Assembly (NCBI GenBank): GCA_035477215.1 | Contig: DATIKU010000047.1 | Location: 1 to 64,000, forward strand | Length of the DNA: 64,000 nt | Reading direction: 5' to 3' | Source: Spirochaetota bacterium | GTDB taxonomy: Bacteria; Spirochaetota; UBA4802; UBA5368 | In this document: positions 24,389 to 33,533 of the stretch, piece after piece | Layout: every line of letters begins with the position of its first letter | How positions within the stretch are numbered: the first letter of the stretch is position 1 | The notes under the pieces: model-generated | The model's database searches: none | Seen by the model: the letters and a program-made list of their open reading frames with translations, nothing else | What the model was told of the DNA's origin: nothing | Translations under genes and position numbers: made by a program

Positions 24389-26215
24389 TCAGAATTCCCC
24401 GTTGGCGGACGCGTATTCCCCGAGCTCCACCCGCAGCAAGTTTCTCTTTTCTTTCAGCTGCTTGCCTGCATAAGTGTCACTTACCCGCAGGGGCGTTTCG
24501 AAGGTGTCGATTGTCTCCACCATGAGCCTGACCGGCTCCCGCTTCACCCTTGCTTCCCTGATTTCCTGCGACGTGGGAAGGATGATCGCGTAGATTGAGT
24601 AGGGCGTGTGGATGAGCGCGTGCCCGCGGCTGAGGTACGCGTCTGCGAAGCCGCCGTCGATGTTTATGGCGCGCCCGTCGGCCGAGGCGATCTTTTCACC
24701 TTTCTTAAAATCGACGGGAGTGTGGCCGTAGACGATGCGCCGGACGTCGAACTCGCGCATGATCATGTCCATAAAATCCGGTCTCTTGAGGTTCTCGCCC
24801 CAGTAGAGGAGCTTCTCCTTGTGGGTCGCCTTGTCGGAGAAAAAGTACCGCTCGAAAGTCTTCATCGCGTCCTTGCCGAAGAAGGGCGACTTCGGTCCGC
24901 ACCAGAGGTAGAACATTATCGCAAGGTCGCGTTCATCCTGCTCCTTCCCTTGAAAATAATTCACACCGATGTTATTGATCATATTTTGGAGATAATCGAA
25001 GAGCTCTTTTCCCCGGCGGCCCAGAAACTCCTCGAACCTGCCGTCGGCCGTACTGGGTATCAGTGCGTGTATGTTGAGGATGTAGTTGTTGATATGATAC
25101 ATGCTTCCCCGGTCGAAGAAGAAGCGCATGATTGACTTGAGGCGCTCGCTGTTGGTGAACTGGCGCGCGAGGTCGTCGATTACCGCCGCCTCTTCCGCGC
25201 TGAGCCGAGGAGGGTTGTCGAGGTCAAGGGTGGGGAAATGCGTGTCGGTCAGGCCGCCGGTATGTCTTTTCCTTATCATGTCCGCCAGCCTGTCCAGCCA
25301 GAGGCGCGACTCCATGGCGAGGTCGGGATTGGCGCGGATGGTCTTTTCCTCCAGTTTGAACTGGATCATCGCGAGCGTCTTTTCAAGCTTGCGCGTGGAC
25401 TCCTTTTTGGCCTTGAAGCTTCCTCCGACGTCGTCCGGATACAGGCGTTGTGCGAATTCCACCAGCTTCGACAGATCGATCCCGAGGCGCCCGATGAAAT
25501 CCAGATTGTCGTAGCGTACGCTTATGCGCAACGCTTCCGCGATCATCGAACGGTTGCCGGCCGCGGCGCCCATCCACAATATGTCGTGGTTACCCCATAC
25601 CAGCTTGACATACGGGCGTATCTCGCGGCTGTTGAGAATGCGCACGATCTTGTCGGGCTCGTCGCCGCGGTCGAATATGTCGCCCAGGACGATCAGGTTT
25701 CCCAATATCACCTGTTTCACGATCTTGCACAGCGCGGATATCACCCGGTCGGCGATAAGCCGGTTTTCGTAAACGATATTGGGTACGGGGAAGTTGAGTA
25801 TGAGGTTTTCGAGGACCAGCTTGAGATCCCTGTTGATATTGTTTCGTATCTGGTCGAAGTCTCCAGCATTCTGGACGCGGTACTGGATTATCTTGACCAG
25901 CGATGATATGACGTCCTGACGCTCCATAGCGTAGGTCTCGGCCCGGAAATATTTTTCCTTGCGGATTATTCTTCCGAGGTACTCAATTTTTTCGTTGGAG
26001 AAGGTCTTGGGGAGCGCCTCGTAACAGATGCGCCAGACCACTCCGAATCGTCCCTTGAGGATCGACACGAAGCGGTCGCCGGCGCCGTGCGGGTCGCTGA
26101 TCCACATGGTTACGTCGATGAAGGAATCGAGCCTGGTTTCTATCTCGGTGAGTTCGCGGATGATATCGTGCATCCGGGCGATGTTTTTCCCGGCCGGTAC
26201 GGAGCGAGTGGGCAT
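24389..26215 (-). CDS. fbp: Fructose-1,6-bisphosphatase, class III
   Basis: The 608-residue metallophosphatase is of the Firmicutes-type FBPase_2 family. Metal-binding motifs are GDIFDRGDEPDKI (about 178), VWGNHDILWMG (about 205) and YGHTPVDFKKG (about 500), with AINIDGGFADAY and SIYAI near the end. It hydrolyses fructose-1,6-bisphosphate in gluconeogenesis. Length is slightly below the usual 640-670. GGAGG lies 6 bases before the ATG at 26215. It fits with gpmI, glgA and glgP in sugar storage. Confidence 0.95.
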   Translation of the reverse strand: MPTRSVPAGKNIARMHDIIRELTEIETRLDSFIDVTMWISDPHGAGDRFVSILKGRFGVVWRICYEALPKTFSNEKIEYLGRIIRKEKYFRAETYAMERQDVISSLVKIIQYRVQNAGDFDQIRNNINRDLKLVLENLILNFPVPNIVYENRLIADRVISALCKIVKQVILGNLIVLGDIFDRGDEPDKIVRILNSREIRPYVKLVWGNHDILWMGAAAGNRSMIAEALRISVRYDNLDFIGRLGIDLSKLVEFAQRLYPDDVGGSFKAKKESTRKLEKTLAMIQFKLEEKTIRANPDLAMESRLWLDRLADMIRKRHTGGLTDTHFPTLDLDNPPRLSAEEAAVIDDLARQFTNSERLKSIMRFFFDRGSMYHINNYILNIHALIPSTADGRFEEFLGRRGKELFDYLQNMINNIGVNYFQGKEQDERDLAIMFYLWCGPKSPFFGKDAMKTFERYFFSDKATHKEKLLYWGENLKRPDFMDMIMREFDVRRIVYGHTPVDFKKGEKIASADGRAINIDGGFADAYLSRGHALIHTPYSIYAIILPTSQEIREARVKREPVRLMVETIDTFETPLRVSDTYAGKQLKEKRNLLRVELGEYASANGEF

Positions 26216-26274
26216 TGCATCCTCCGCAAAATAATGGTAGGGTTTTCGCTAAACCCGGGAGTTTCCGCCACGTG

Positions 26275-26312
26275 CCCGCCGACGGCGGGAGTAAGCCCCC
26301 GGGTGCCCGGGG
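26275..26312. other. Two adjacent GC palindromes between the nuclease gene and fbp
   Basis: CCCGCC-GAC-GGCGGG (26275-26289) and CCCCGGG-TG-CCCGGGG (26297-26312). Neither is followed by a T-run on the minus strand, so they may slow transcription between the genes rather than end it. Confidence 0.4.
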
Positions 26313-26362
26313 TGAACTAAAAGTCGGATTTGTTCGCGAATACGCGGTGCTCTGACGACGTT

Positions 26363-26851
26363 TTACATGATCTTTCCGTCGACATCGTCGATATCGATGT
26401 TCTCGAGCATCTCTTTGAGCGTATCCGCGTCATATTTATGAGCGGCCCTGTCCAGACCCATCGAAAGTCCGAAGACCTTTTTTCTGACAAACATCGGCGA
26501 TTTGGTCCGAAGCGCGAGCGCGATGGCGTCGCTGGGCCTGCTGTCGATCTCGATTCGCTCTCCTTTCCTCTCGAGCAGTATCTTGGCGTAGAATATATTC
26601 TCGCGTAAATCGTCCACCACGATGGACTCCACCCGCCAGGCGAGCCGGTTTATGATGCTTGCCAGCAGGTCGTGAGTGAGCGGCCTCACCGGCTTTTTGC
26701 CTTCGATTTCAATGGCTATGAGGCTTGCCTCGAGCGGGGCGACGAGTATCGGCAGAACATCCCCCGAATCCCTGTCTTGAAGAAGGACCACGGGAGAGCC
26801 CGAGTTCTGATCGAGAAAGACGTTGATCACGTCGACCCTGCATAGCGACAT
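26363..26851 (-). CDS. Bifunctional nuclease family protein (DUF151)
   Basis: The product is 162 residues from the second of two adjacent ATGs (26851), which is 5 bases after AAGGAG; 26854 is the alternative. The BFN fold is clear: NSGSPVVLLQDRDSGDVLPI, DLLASIINRL and IEIDSRPSDAIALALR (the acidic RPSDAIALA signature). Family members have DNase/RNase activity in some species, with an unknown cellular role. It sits upstream of fbp in the same direction. Confidence 0.92.
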   Translation of the reverse strand: MSLCRVDVINVFLDQNSGSPVVLLQDRDSGDVLPILVAPLEASLIAIEIEGKKPVRPLTHDLLASIINRLAWRVESIVVDDLRENIFYAKILLERKGERIEIDSRPSDAIALALRTKSPMFVRKKVFGLSMGLDRAAHKYDADTLKEMLENIDIDDVDGKIM

Positions 26852-26943
26852 CATGGCTCCTTCCTTGCCGGGACATGCCGACCCTGCAAATAAAATATGA
26901 CCTGGCCGTGGAAAGAGCAAGTAATTTAAGCCGCGCGCCGGCG

Positions 26944-27807
26944 TTATATCTCGAGATAATCGCGTTTATTGATGAAAGCGACGATGAGCTCGCCGGCCTT
27001 TTCGCTGTGCGTTTCCTTGTTGCTCGCAAGCTCCCGGTACGACGCGCGCGGGAGCGCCCCGACCATTTTCCTCAGAGCCTCGTTACCGTGCAGCTTGTCG
27101 AGCGCGGCTCCCACGACGAGGACCGGCGTCGATACGGCGGGAAGTATGTGCCATATCGAATAGTTTCGGATCGCGATCGCGTTGTATTTAAGCTTGTATG
27201 GGTCGGCCGCGTCCAGTGTGGCCTCGTATTTTTTGACCTGTTCCTGCTCGTTTTTCTTGTCCAGCCTGAAGTTGCGCAGGTACCATTTTATGATTGGCTT
27301 TAATGCAAGATAGAAAGACGGCGGAAACGCGGGTATGACACGCCCCAGAAACATCGGGAACCTGAATTCCGCATTGGGGCCCACGAGGATGGCGCAGAGA
27401 GGTTTTCGCCATTTTTCGGCAAGGTATTCGAGAATGGCCGTGCCTCCCAGCGAGCTTCCCGCCAGTATGAACGTGCGACGGGGAGGAATGAGCCCGTCGA
27501 TCGTTTCCCTGATATCGGCTGAAAGCCGGTCCATGGCGAAACCGACCTTCTTGTTTTTTGGGATGATGGATGATCGCTTCTCGCGGGTCTCGAGGTAGAT
27601 GGTGCGGTATTGCGAGCTTATCACCTTCAGAACGCCCCGCCATCCCGAGATCGCCGATATCCAACCGGCCACGAAGAATATCACCGGTCGCTTGTCGTTG
27701 TCGCGCCGCGGGATAAAGTCAATTATTTTCAGCGCCACGCCGTCGGATACGGTGAAGTGATAGTCCTTGACCGTACAGTCGTCGCCTGCATATACCGAGT
27801 AATCCAC
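26944..27807 (-). CDS. Alpha/beta hydrolase
   Basis: The product is 287 residues from GTG at 27807, chosen because GGGA lies 7 bases upstream and it follows the stop of the dehydrogenase gene by 10 bases; the longer frame to 27891 would overlap that gene. The nucleophile elbow is AGSSLGG (near 140), with acid and His candidates in ALDKLHG and KETHSEK. VIFFVAGWISAISGW gives the oxyanion strand. The family includes esterases and lipases; substrate unknown. It is likely co-transcribed with the dehydrogenase. Confidence 0.82.
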   Translation of the reverse strand: MDYSVYAGDDCTVKDYHFTVSDGVALKIIDFIPRRDNDKRPVIFFVAGWISAISGWRGVLKVISSQYRTIYLETREKRSSIIPKNKKVGFAMDRLSADIRETIDGLIPPRRTFILAGSSLGGTAILEYLAEKWRKPLCAILVGPNAEFRFPMFLGRVIPAFPPSFYLALKPIIKWYLRNFRLDKKNEQEQVKKYEATLDAADPYKLKYNAIAIRNYSIWHILPAVSTPVLVVGAALDKLHGNEALRKMVGALPRASYRELASNKETHSEKAGELIVAFINKRDYLEI

Positions 27808-27817
27808 TGTATCATCC

Positions 27818-28861
27818 CTATAGTTTTTTAACAATATCGTCGCCGACCGCGGAGGCGGAGTCCGAGCCGCCGCGGTCCGGAGTCCGTACATTTCCCTCCG
27901 CCAGATGTGTTCGCACGGCGGTGCGAACGCGTTCGGCGCAGTCCACCTCTCCCAGGAACTCGCACAGCATGGCGGCGGAGAGGACCGCCGCTATGGGGTT
28001 CGCCTTGCCGGTGCCTGCGATATCCGGCGCGGAGCCGTGCACCGGCTCGAACATGGATGGGTATTTGCGCGTCGGATTGATGTTCGCGCTTCCCGCAAAA
28101 CCCATCCCGCCGACTATGATCGCCGCTATGTCGGTGAGGATGTCTCCGAAAAGGTTTGAGCTTACTACCACGTCGAAGATGCGCGGTGATCGCACGAAGT
28201 TCATGGCTGCCGCGTCCACGAGCATGGAGATGCATGTTACGTCGGGATAATCCTTTGCGACGTCGGCGAGCACCGCGTCCCAGAACACCATGCTGTATTT
28301 CAGGGCGTTTGATTTGGTGATGCTGGTAACGTGCCTGCGCTCGCGTTTGCGCGCGGTTTCGAAGGCGTAGCGTATGATTCGCTCGGTCCCCATTCGCGTG
28401 AAATAATTGACCTGCATCGCCGCTTCGTGCGGCGTTCCCACGTAGTGACGGCCGCCGAGGCTGGTATACTCGCCCTCGGTGTTCTCGCGGATGACGACCA
28501 TGTCGATTTCGCCGGGCTTTACGTTTTTCAGCGGGCAGTCAACGCCTTCGAAGAGCACGGCGGGCCTGATGTTCACATACTGGTCGAAGCCCTTGCGCAT
28601 GGCCAGAAGCGGCTCGACGGCGATATGGTCGGGAGCCTTCGCCGCGTCTCCGAGGGCCCCGAGGAGTATTGCGTCAAAGGGCGTGAGGCGGTCGAGATAG
28701 TCTTCGGGGGCGCATCTGCCGGTCGAGGCGTAAAGGCCGCAGTTCCAGTCGAAAATCGTGAAATCGAAGGAAACCGGAAGGGCCTCGAGCACCCTGCGTG
28801 CCTCGGCGATGACCTCGGGGCCGACCCCGTCTCCGGGATACAAAGCGATTTTATATGACAT
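27818..28861 (-). CDS. Tartrate/D-malate/isopropylmalate-type dehydrogenase
   Basis: The product is 347 residues from the ATG at 28861 (AGGACGG upstream). It is a beta-decarboxylating dehydrogenase: YPGDGVGPEV, QYVNIRPAVLFEGVDCPL, IRENTEGEYTSLGGR, the catalytic Lys in SITKSNALKYS and metal-binding GDILTDIAA. The YVNIRP with ENTEGEYTSLGGR pattern is closer to tartrate dehydrogenase/decarboxylase and D-malate dehydrogenase (TtuC/DmlA) than to LeuB. No leu genes are adjacent. It uses NAD and a divalent metal to oxidise and decarboxylate a 2-hydroxyacid. Exact substrate is unsure. Confidence 0.85.
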   Translation of the reverse strand: MSYKIALYPGDGVGPEVIAEARRVLEALPVSFDFTIFDWNCGLYASTGRCAPEDYLDRLTPFDAILLGALGDAAKAPDHIAVEPLLAMRKGFDQYVNIRPAVLFEGVDCPLKNVKPGEIDMVVIRENTEGEYTSLGGRHYVGTPHEAAMQVNYFTRMGTERIIRYAFETARKRERRHVTSITKSNALKYSMVFWDAVLADVAKDYPDVTCISMLVDAAAMNFVRSPRIFDVVVSSNLFGDILTDIAAIIVGGMGFAGSANINPTRKYPSMFEPVHGSAPDIAGTGKANPIAAVLSAAMLCEFLGEVDCAERVRTAVRTHLAEGNVRTPDRGGSDSASAVGDDIVKKL

Positions 28862-28924
28862 CAAGCCGTCCTTATGGTTTGATTTTCGATTGCGGTGCGG
28901 CGCCCGGGAGCGCCGTATGCCGAC

Positions 28925-28954
28925 ACTGTATGCGGCCATTGTCGCTTCTGTAAA
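28925..28954 (-). promoter_or_regulatory. Possible promoter of the dehydrogenase/hydrolase operon
   Basis: On the minus strand TTTACA (28949-28954) and TACAGT (28925-28930) are 18 bases apart, about 60 bases before the start at 28861. Confidence 0.45.
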
Positions 28955-29041
28955 CAAAAAAACGGCACGTGCGTCCGCAGACAAGCGGTTGACAGAACGG
29001 CCGGACTATGATCAGATGATTCCCGGCGATGGAGGTGGAAA

Positions 29042-30655
29042 ATGGGAATGGACTGGCTCTGGTGGAAGCACGGCGTGATCTATCAGATTTACCCGCGAAG
29101 CTTTTACGACTCCAACGGTGACGGCGTGGGCGATATCGCCGGCATTATTGAAAAGCTCGCTTACCTTTCTGACCTGGGGATCGACGGCATCTGGCTCTCC
29201 CCGATAAATACTTCGCCGATGTTCGATTTCGGTTACGATATCAGCGACTACCGTGGTATCGACCCGGTTTTCGGCACACAGCGGGATTTCGACACATTTA
29301 TCGAAGCAGCGCATCGAAGGGGCATTCGCGTGATACTGGATCTCGTAATGAACCACACCTCGCACCTCCATCCATGGTTCGTGGAATCCCGTTCATCGCG
29401 CGATAATCCGAAGCGCGACTGGTATATATGGCGCGACGGCAGGAAGGGGAGATATCCCAACAACTGGATGGCGGCCTTCGGCGGACGCGCGTGGGAATGG
29501 GATGAAAAGACGCAACAGTATTACCTGCATTCGTTTTTAAAAGAGCAGCCCGACGTCAACTGGCGAAATCCCGAGTTGAAGAAGGCCATGTTCGCTGAGA
29601 TACGCTTCTGGCTGGACAGGGGGGTGGACGGTTTTCGCCTCGATGTTGTGAACCAGTTCGTAAAAGACGACCGCTTCCGCAACAATCCCTTCTCCTTGGG
29701 CCCTTATCCCAGGCCATACGACCTCCAGCGGCACGTCTTCGACCGCGACCGTCCGGAGTTGCACGATATACTTAAAGAGTTCCGCAGCCTTCTCGATTCC
29801 TATGATGAGAGGATGTCGGTCGGCGAGGTGAACGCGGGCGTTCCTGGAGACTCCGCGCTGGCGGCGGGTTATCTCGGTTCCGGAGACGAGCTTCACCTCT
29901 CGTTCGATTTTTCGTTTGTCTTCCAGTCATGGAGTGCGCGCGGCTTCCTCAGGCGCATCGCGGAGTGGGATGCCCTCATTCCGGTAAACTCGTGGCCGTG
30001 CGTCGTACTCAACAATCACGACCAGCCCCGAAGCCGAAGCCGTTTCGGCGGCGGCACCGACGCGCCCGCGCGCGCAAAACTCGCCGCGGCCATGCTGCTC
30101 ACGCTCCGCGGTACGCCCTTTCTGTACTATGGCGAGGAGATAGGCATGAGCAACGGGAATATCCCCCGCAAGGAGATACAAGACCCGGTCGGTAAGCGCT
30201 ACTGGCCCTTTCACCCGGGGCGCGATCCGGAGCGAACGCCCATGCAGTGGTCGGCGGAGCCGAACGCCGGTTTTTCGAGCGGCAAGCCCTGGCTTCGCGT
30301 GAACGGGGATTACCGCGGGGTGAACGTGGAGCTGCAGTCGGGCGATGGGGGTTCGGTGCTCGAGTTCTACCGGAAGCTCATCGCGCTCCGGCGCTCATGT
30401 CCCGCACTCAACCGCGGAAGCTGGGAAAGCGCAGGCGACGCGAAGAACGACGTTCTATGTTATACGCGAACGCACGAACGGGAAAAGATGTTCGTCGCGC
30501 TCAATTTTTCAGCGTCGCCGCGCCGGATCCGACCCGCCCTCGGGGGGGCGTGGCGCGTGGCGCTCTCCACGCACAAGTCCGTGGCGATCGAGTATCCGAC
30601 GCTCGACATGGGCCTGGCCCCGTACGAGGCGACGGTGCTGGAGCGGGTGAGCTGA
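29042..30655 (+). CDS. GH13 alpha-glucosidase (oligo-1,6-glucosidase/maltase-like)
   Basis: The 537-residue (beta/alpha)8 hydrolase shows WWKHGVIYQIYPRSFYDSNG, LDLVMNHTS, DGFRLDVVNQF (nucleophile Asp), SVGEVNAG (acid Glu), NNHDQPR (transition-state Asp) and a C-terminal beta domain. GH13 subfamilies with these motifs cut alpha-1,4 or alpha-1,6 ends of malto-oligosaccharides, or sucrose and trehalose. Subfamily cannot be fixed here. No signal peptide, so cytoplasmic. GGAGGTGG lies before the ATG. It may act on products of the glycogen phosphorylase encoded at 52 kb. Confidence 0.92.
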   Translation: MGMDWLWWKHGVIYQIYPRSFYDSNGDGVGDIAGIIEKLAYLSDLGIDGIWLSPINTSPMFDFGYDISDYRGIDPVFGTQRDFDTFIEAAHRRGIRVILDLVMNHTSHLHPWFVESRSSRDNPKRDWYIWRDGRKGRYPNNWMAAFGGRAWEWDEKTQQYYLHSFLKEQPDVNWRNPELKKAMFAEIRFWLDRGVDGFRLDVVNQFVKDDRFRNNPFSLGPYPRPYDLQRHVFDRDRPELHDILKEFRSLLDSYDERMSVGEVNAGVPGDSALAAGYLGSGDELHLSFDFSFVFQSWSARGFLRRIAEWDALIPVNSWPCVVLNNHDQPRSRSRFGGGTDAPARAKLAAAMLLTLRGTPFLYYGEEIGMSNGNIPRKEIQDPVGKRYWPFHPGRDPERTPMQWSAEPNAGFSSGKPWLRVNGDYRGVNVELQSGDGGSVLEFYRKLIALRRSCPALNRGSWESAGDAKNDVLCYTRTHEREKMFVALNFSASPRRIRPALGGAWRVALSTHKSVAIEYPTLDMGLAPYEATVLERVS

Positions 30656-30723
30656 GGGGAGGCGCCGGTTCCCCGGCCGGAAAACGGCGCAACGCCCGAA
30701 ACGGCCGGGTCGGTCTGCCCGCT

Positions 30724-31343
30724 CTAAAAATGATGCATGAGCGAAAAGATCAGGCCGTAGTCCCGCCCCGCGAGTGGGTACTTTATCCCCGCACCGAATC
30801 CCGCGTGGTCGTAATCGAACTGGAAAACACGGAATCCGGCGGCGATGTCGAGGTTGTTCTCGCTGCGCTCCTCTCCGCGGACGATCCTTTCGCCAAGTAT
30901 CTCGCCTGTGATATGCAGCCGTTCCCAAACCATCGCCAGCATATACGTCGTATACTTCAGCGTTGTGTCTTCGTCGCCGTCCCGGAAAGGGATCTCCGGG
31001 GAAAGGCGAACGGCGCCATGCCCCTCCAGGTTTTTATTAAGCTCCCCGATCCTTTTTCGGTATGCGCGTTTTTCCCTTTCGAGCACGGCGCAGCGATTGC
31101 GTATGGCGTTCAACTCGTCGATGGCGGCGCGGGTTGCCGCCCGTTGATATGCGAGAGCATGTGTACTTCTCCGGAATGGCGCTTTTCAAGGGATTCGATC
31201 TGCGAGGATGAGAGCCTGTGCACCTGCCCCAGGTCAATCACGGAGGGGCCGAATCCGGCTCCATGGTATGCGTGGTGGAAGAGCTCCAGGGCCTTGTCGG
31301 AGCGCGTTCGGGAATTTGATATTTCACGCGAAGCAAGAGTGGT
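30724..31343 (-). pseudogene. Frameshifted, 5'-truncated outer-membrane protein gene
   Basis: The last 129 codons (31113-30724) encode a coiled-coil segment (ELNAIRNRCAVLEREKRAYR) then beta strands ending GLIFSLMHHF, with C-terminal Phe as in outer-membrane barrels. Upstream, another frame (from 31343) encodes ALELFHHAYHGAGFGPS and QIESLEKRHSGEVHMLSHIN. One extra G near 31139 (AACGGGCGG to AACGGGGCGG) would join the two frames into one protein. The joined frame still lacks a start codon and signal peptide, since an in-frame TGA lies at 31344-31346. It is either a decaying gene or a sequencing error in a G-run plus a missed 5' end. Confidence 0.6.
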
Positions 31344-31400
31344 TCATAAACCGCACATCGGTTAATGATACGCCCGCGTGTGGCCTGTTTCCTGCGGCCG

Positions 31401-32297
31401 TCAGCCGAAGAAAAGCGCGACCCCGGAAACGGCGAGGGCCGAACCGGCCATCTCGCGGGCGGTAATCTTCTCGCGAAAGATGAGCATCGCCGGCGCGATG
31501 ATTAGTACGGGGACTATTCCCATGATGGTCGAGGCGATTCCCGTGGCGGTGCGCTGAACGGCGAAAAGTGAAAACGAAACCCCGAGAAAGGGGCCGAAAA
31601 AGGCACCGAGCGTTATGCGCGACATCGCGGGCGGGTTTTTAAGCCCGGACGCCACGCGCGGCCAGAAACCCATGATGCTGAAAAGGGCGGCGAAACCGAC
31701 CGTGCCGGCGATTACCCGTATCTGCGTTGATGCGAACGGGTCGTAGTCGGACATGCCGTACTTACTGAGTATAAGCCCGCCCGCCTGTCCCAGCGCCCCT
31801 CCGAAGGCGAGGAGTATTCCGGTAATGGAGTGCGTCAGCGCGAAGCGCCGGCTTCCCTTTTCCCTTTTAAGCACGACCAGGATGATCCCCGCTACCGTAA
31901 TCGCCATGCCGGCCATGCTTCGCGCGGAGAGCGTCTCCCCGAGCGCCGCCCATCCGATAAGCGCGGTGATAGGCGGCACCAGCGCCATCATGAGCATCGA
32001 CACGCGCGCACCGACCACCACGAGCGCCCGGAAGAGGAGCAAGTCGCCGATGGTAAAGCCCACCAGTCCGGATAGCGAGAGCCAGAGCCATGCGTGCGAG
32101 GGTGCGTCGAGCGGAAAGAGCGAGCCCCGCATTAAGAGCGAAAAAACCGCATGGAAGAGCAGAGCGAGAACGAGGCGGATGAAATTGACCGCGAGCGACC
32201 CCACGCGTCTGCCCGCCGCCTCGAACGACATGGCGGCCACGGTCCAGCAGAGGGCTGTCAGGAGGGCGAATAATTCGCCGGCATGAGGATGTACCAT
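31401..32297 (-). CDS. EamA/DMT-superfamily transporter
   Basis: The 298-residue protein is ten hydrophobic helices in two EamA repeats (about 8-140 and 152-295), with the usual LLTALCWTVAAMSF start and paired GA-rich helices. Members export or import amino acids, nucleosides and other small metabolites; substrate is not predictable. A modest GAGG lies upstream of the ATG. It has no clear functional neighbour. Confidence 0.85.
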   Translation of the reverse strand: MVHPHAGELFALLTALCWTVAAMSFEAAGRRVGSLAVNFIRLVLALLFHAVFSLLMRGSLFPLDAPSHAWLWLSLSGLVGFTIGDLLLFRALVVVGARVSMLMMALVPPITALIGWAALGETLSARSMAGMAITVAGIILVVLKREKGSRRFALTHSITGILLAFGGALGQAGGLILSKYGMSDYDPFASTQIRVIAGTVGFAALFSIMGFWPRVASGLKNPPAMSRITLGAFFGPFLGVSFSLFAVQRTATGIASTIMGIVPVLIIAPAMLIFREKITAREMAGSALAVSGVALFFG

Positions 32298-32358
32298 CTT
32301 ATCGTGCCTCGCGGATAAACAGGCTGTAAAAAGTGTCAGTCGGGTGATTTTTACAATC

Positions 32359-33027
32359 TTATTTTACACGCCGGCGTTTCCGCGGGCTTTTCCCGTCTTT
32401 ATCTTTGCCGGGAATGACGGGGGGGATGTCCGTTCGTTCCAGTGACTTCCATCCCCGGGAAACGATCGCCGCGGCCATGGCGGGATACCAGTCGGGCCGA
32501 TCGCACGGGCGCGCCAGCCGCAGCAGGGCATTCAGTACGACCAGATCCATTACGCGCAGAATCGCGGGTTCGCCGTCGACGAGAAGCTGTATGCGCTCAC
32601 CGAATCGAAGCGCCCTCGGGATTACAACCGCGCTTCCGGCCCCCCATCCGAGCTCCCTCACGGCGACAGCCCTGGTGAGGCTGAACGCTCCTTTCCGTAC
32701 CATGCCCCGCGTAAATGCGAGCCTGCGCTCCCGCAGTCCCAGGCGGGTGACCGCGCGGTAAATGAATTCGATCATGCCGCGCGGAACGTCGCGCGTAAAG
32801 GCGCAGTTACCCTTGCGCACTGTGAGCGCCTTGAAGCGGCGGCGCGGTCCCTTCGTTCCCTGCCCCGAAGGAAAGAGCCCCCAGTGGTCGCATGGTTCGC
32901 GCCAGTCGAGCGGCACGACGACGGAATGCGGTGAAACTTTGCCCATGGCGCCGATCGTGTCCCAGGGCGCGGCATTCGGCAAGCATATAATGAATGATCC
33001 GCTGAACGGCGTGGTTCGTGAAAACAT
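32359..33027 (-). CDS. Hypothetical protein, basic, divergent from the Rrf2 gene
   Basis: The product is about 222 residues if read from the ATG at 33027; ATG 32946 is an alternative. Neither has a clear ribosome site. The sequence is basic, has no membrane segment, and ends KSPRKRRRVK. A stretch PLDWREPCDHWGLFPSGQG and the repeated FTRGMVRKG/FTRDVPRG elements look like folded protein. No family is recognised. If 33027 is right, its start lies only 6 bases from the -35 of the divergent rrf2 promoter. Confidence 0.55.
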   Translation of the reverse strand: MFSRTTPFSGSFIICLPNAAPWDTIGAMGKVSPHSVVVPLDWREPCDHWGLFPSGQGTKGPRRRFKALTVRKGNCAFTRDVPRGMIEFIYRAVTRLGLRERRLAFTRGMVRKGAFSLTRAVAVRELGWGAGSAVVIPRALRFGERIQLLVDGEPAILRVMDLVVLNALLRLARPCDRPDWYPAMAAAIVSRGWKSLERTDIPPVIPGKDKDGKSPRKRRRVK

Positions 33028-33033
33028 AAATAG

Positions 33034-33062
33034 TTGACAAAAAGATGAAGATATCATATAAA
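33034..33062 (+). promoter_or_regulatory. Strong promoter of the Rrf2-regulator operon
   Basis: TTGACA (33034-33039), 17 bases, TATAAA (33057-33062). The start codon cannot be at 33045 because the -10 lies downstream of it, so GTG 33093 is used. Rrf2 proteins commonly bind their own promoters. Confidence 0.85.
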
Positions 33063-33092
33063 TGCCCGAATATCGACGCAGGGAGAACGCCC

Positions 33093-33533
33093 GTGCTTTC
33101 ACAAACCGCGCTCTATTCGATTCGTGCAATGTCTTATATCGCGGCTTTCGGAATGGAGAAACCCGTACTCGCGAAGACAATCGGTGAGGAAATGGATATA
33201 CCGCTTAATTTTTTATCCAAGATCGCGAACAGGCTGGTGCAGGCGGGGCTGTTGCATTCGGTGCGCGGTAAAAACGGCGGTTTCGTCCTGGCCCGGCATC
33301 CCGGCGATATTCACCTGGGTGAGATCGTGTCGCTCTTCATGAATCTCGGCGATATCAGAGGGTGTTTTTTGGGCTTGAACCGGTGTTCTACCGGGTGTGC
33401 GATACACGAAAAATGGACATCGATTGTGGATCAGTTCCAGGCCATCATAAATGAAACGACGATCGACCAGGTGCTGAAAACCGGAGAATGCCGGAAGGCA
33501 AAATCATCAAAAGGAGGAAAGACGCATGAGTGA
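33093..33533 (+). CDS. Rrf2-family, NsrR/IscR-like iron-sulfur regulator
   Basis: The product is 146 residues from GTG at 33093, with AGGGAGA 6 bases upstream and a strong promoter just before. It has the Rrf2 winged helix (LSQTALYSIRAMSYIA; IPLNFLSKIANRLVQAGLL; SVRGKNGGFVLAR). Three cysteines in GCFLGLNRCSTGC (C-x6-C-x3-C) are placed like the cluster ligands of NsrR/IscR. Such regulators sense nitric oxide or Fe-S status. It overlaps the DUF438 gene by 8 bases, and a ruined flavodiiron gene follows, which favours an NO-sensing role; that is inference. Confidence 0.9.
   Translation: MLSQTALYSIRAMSYIAAFGMEKPVLAKTIGEEMDIPLNFLSKIANRLVQAGLLHSVRGKNGGFVLARHPGDIHLGEIVSLFMNLGDIRGCFLGLNRCSTGCAIHEKWTSIVDQFQAIINETTIDQVLKTGECRKAKSSKGGKTHE

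Noticed and set aside
28989-29017. TTGACA at 28989-28994 as a promoter for the GH13 gene.
   Set aside because: The only -10-like element (TATGAT) is 12 bases away, too close.
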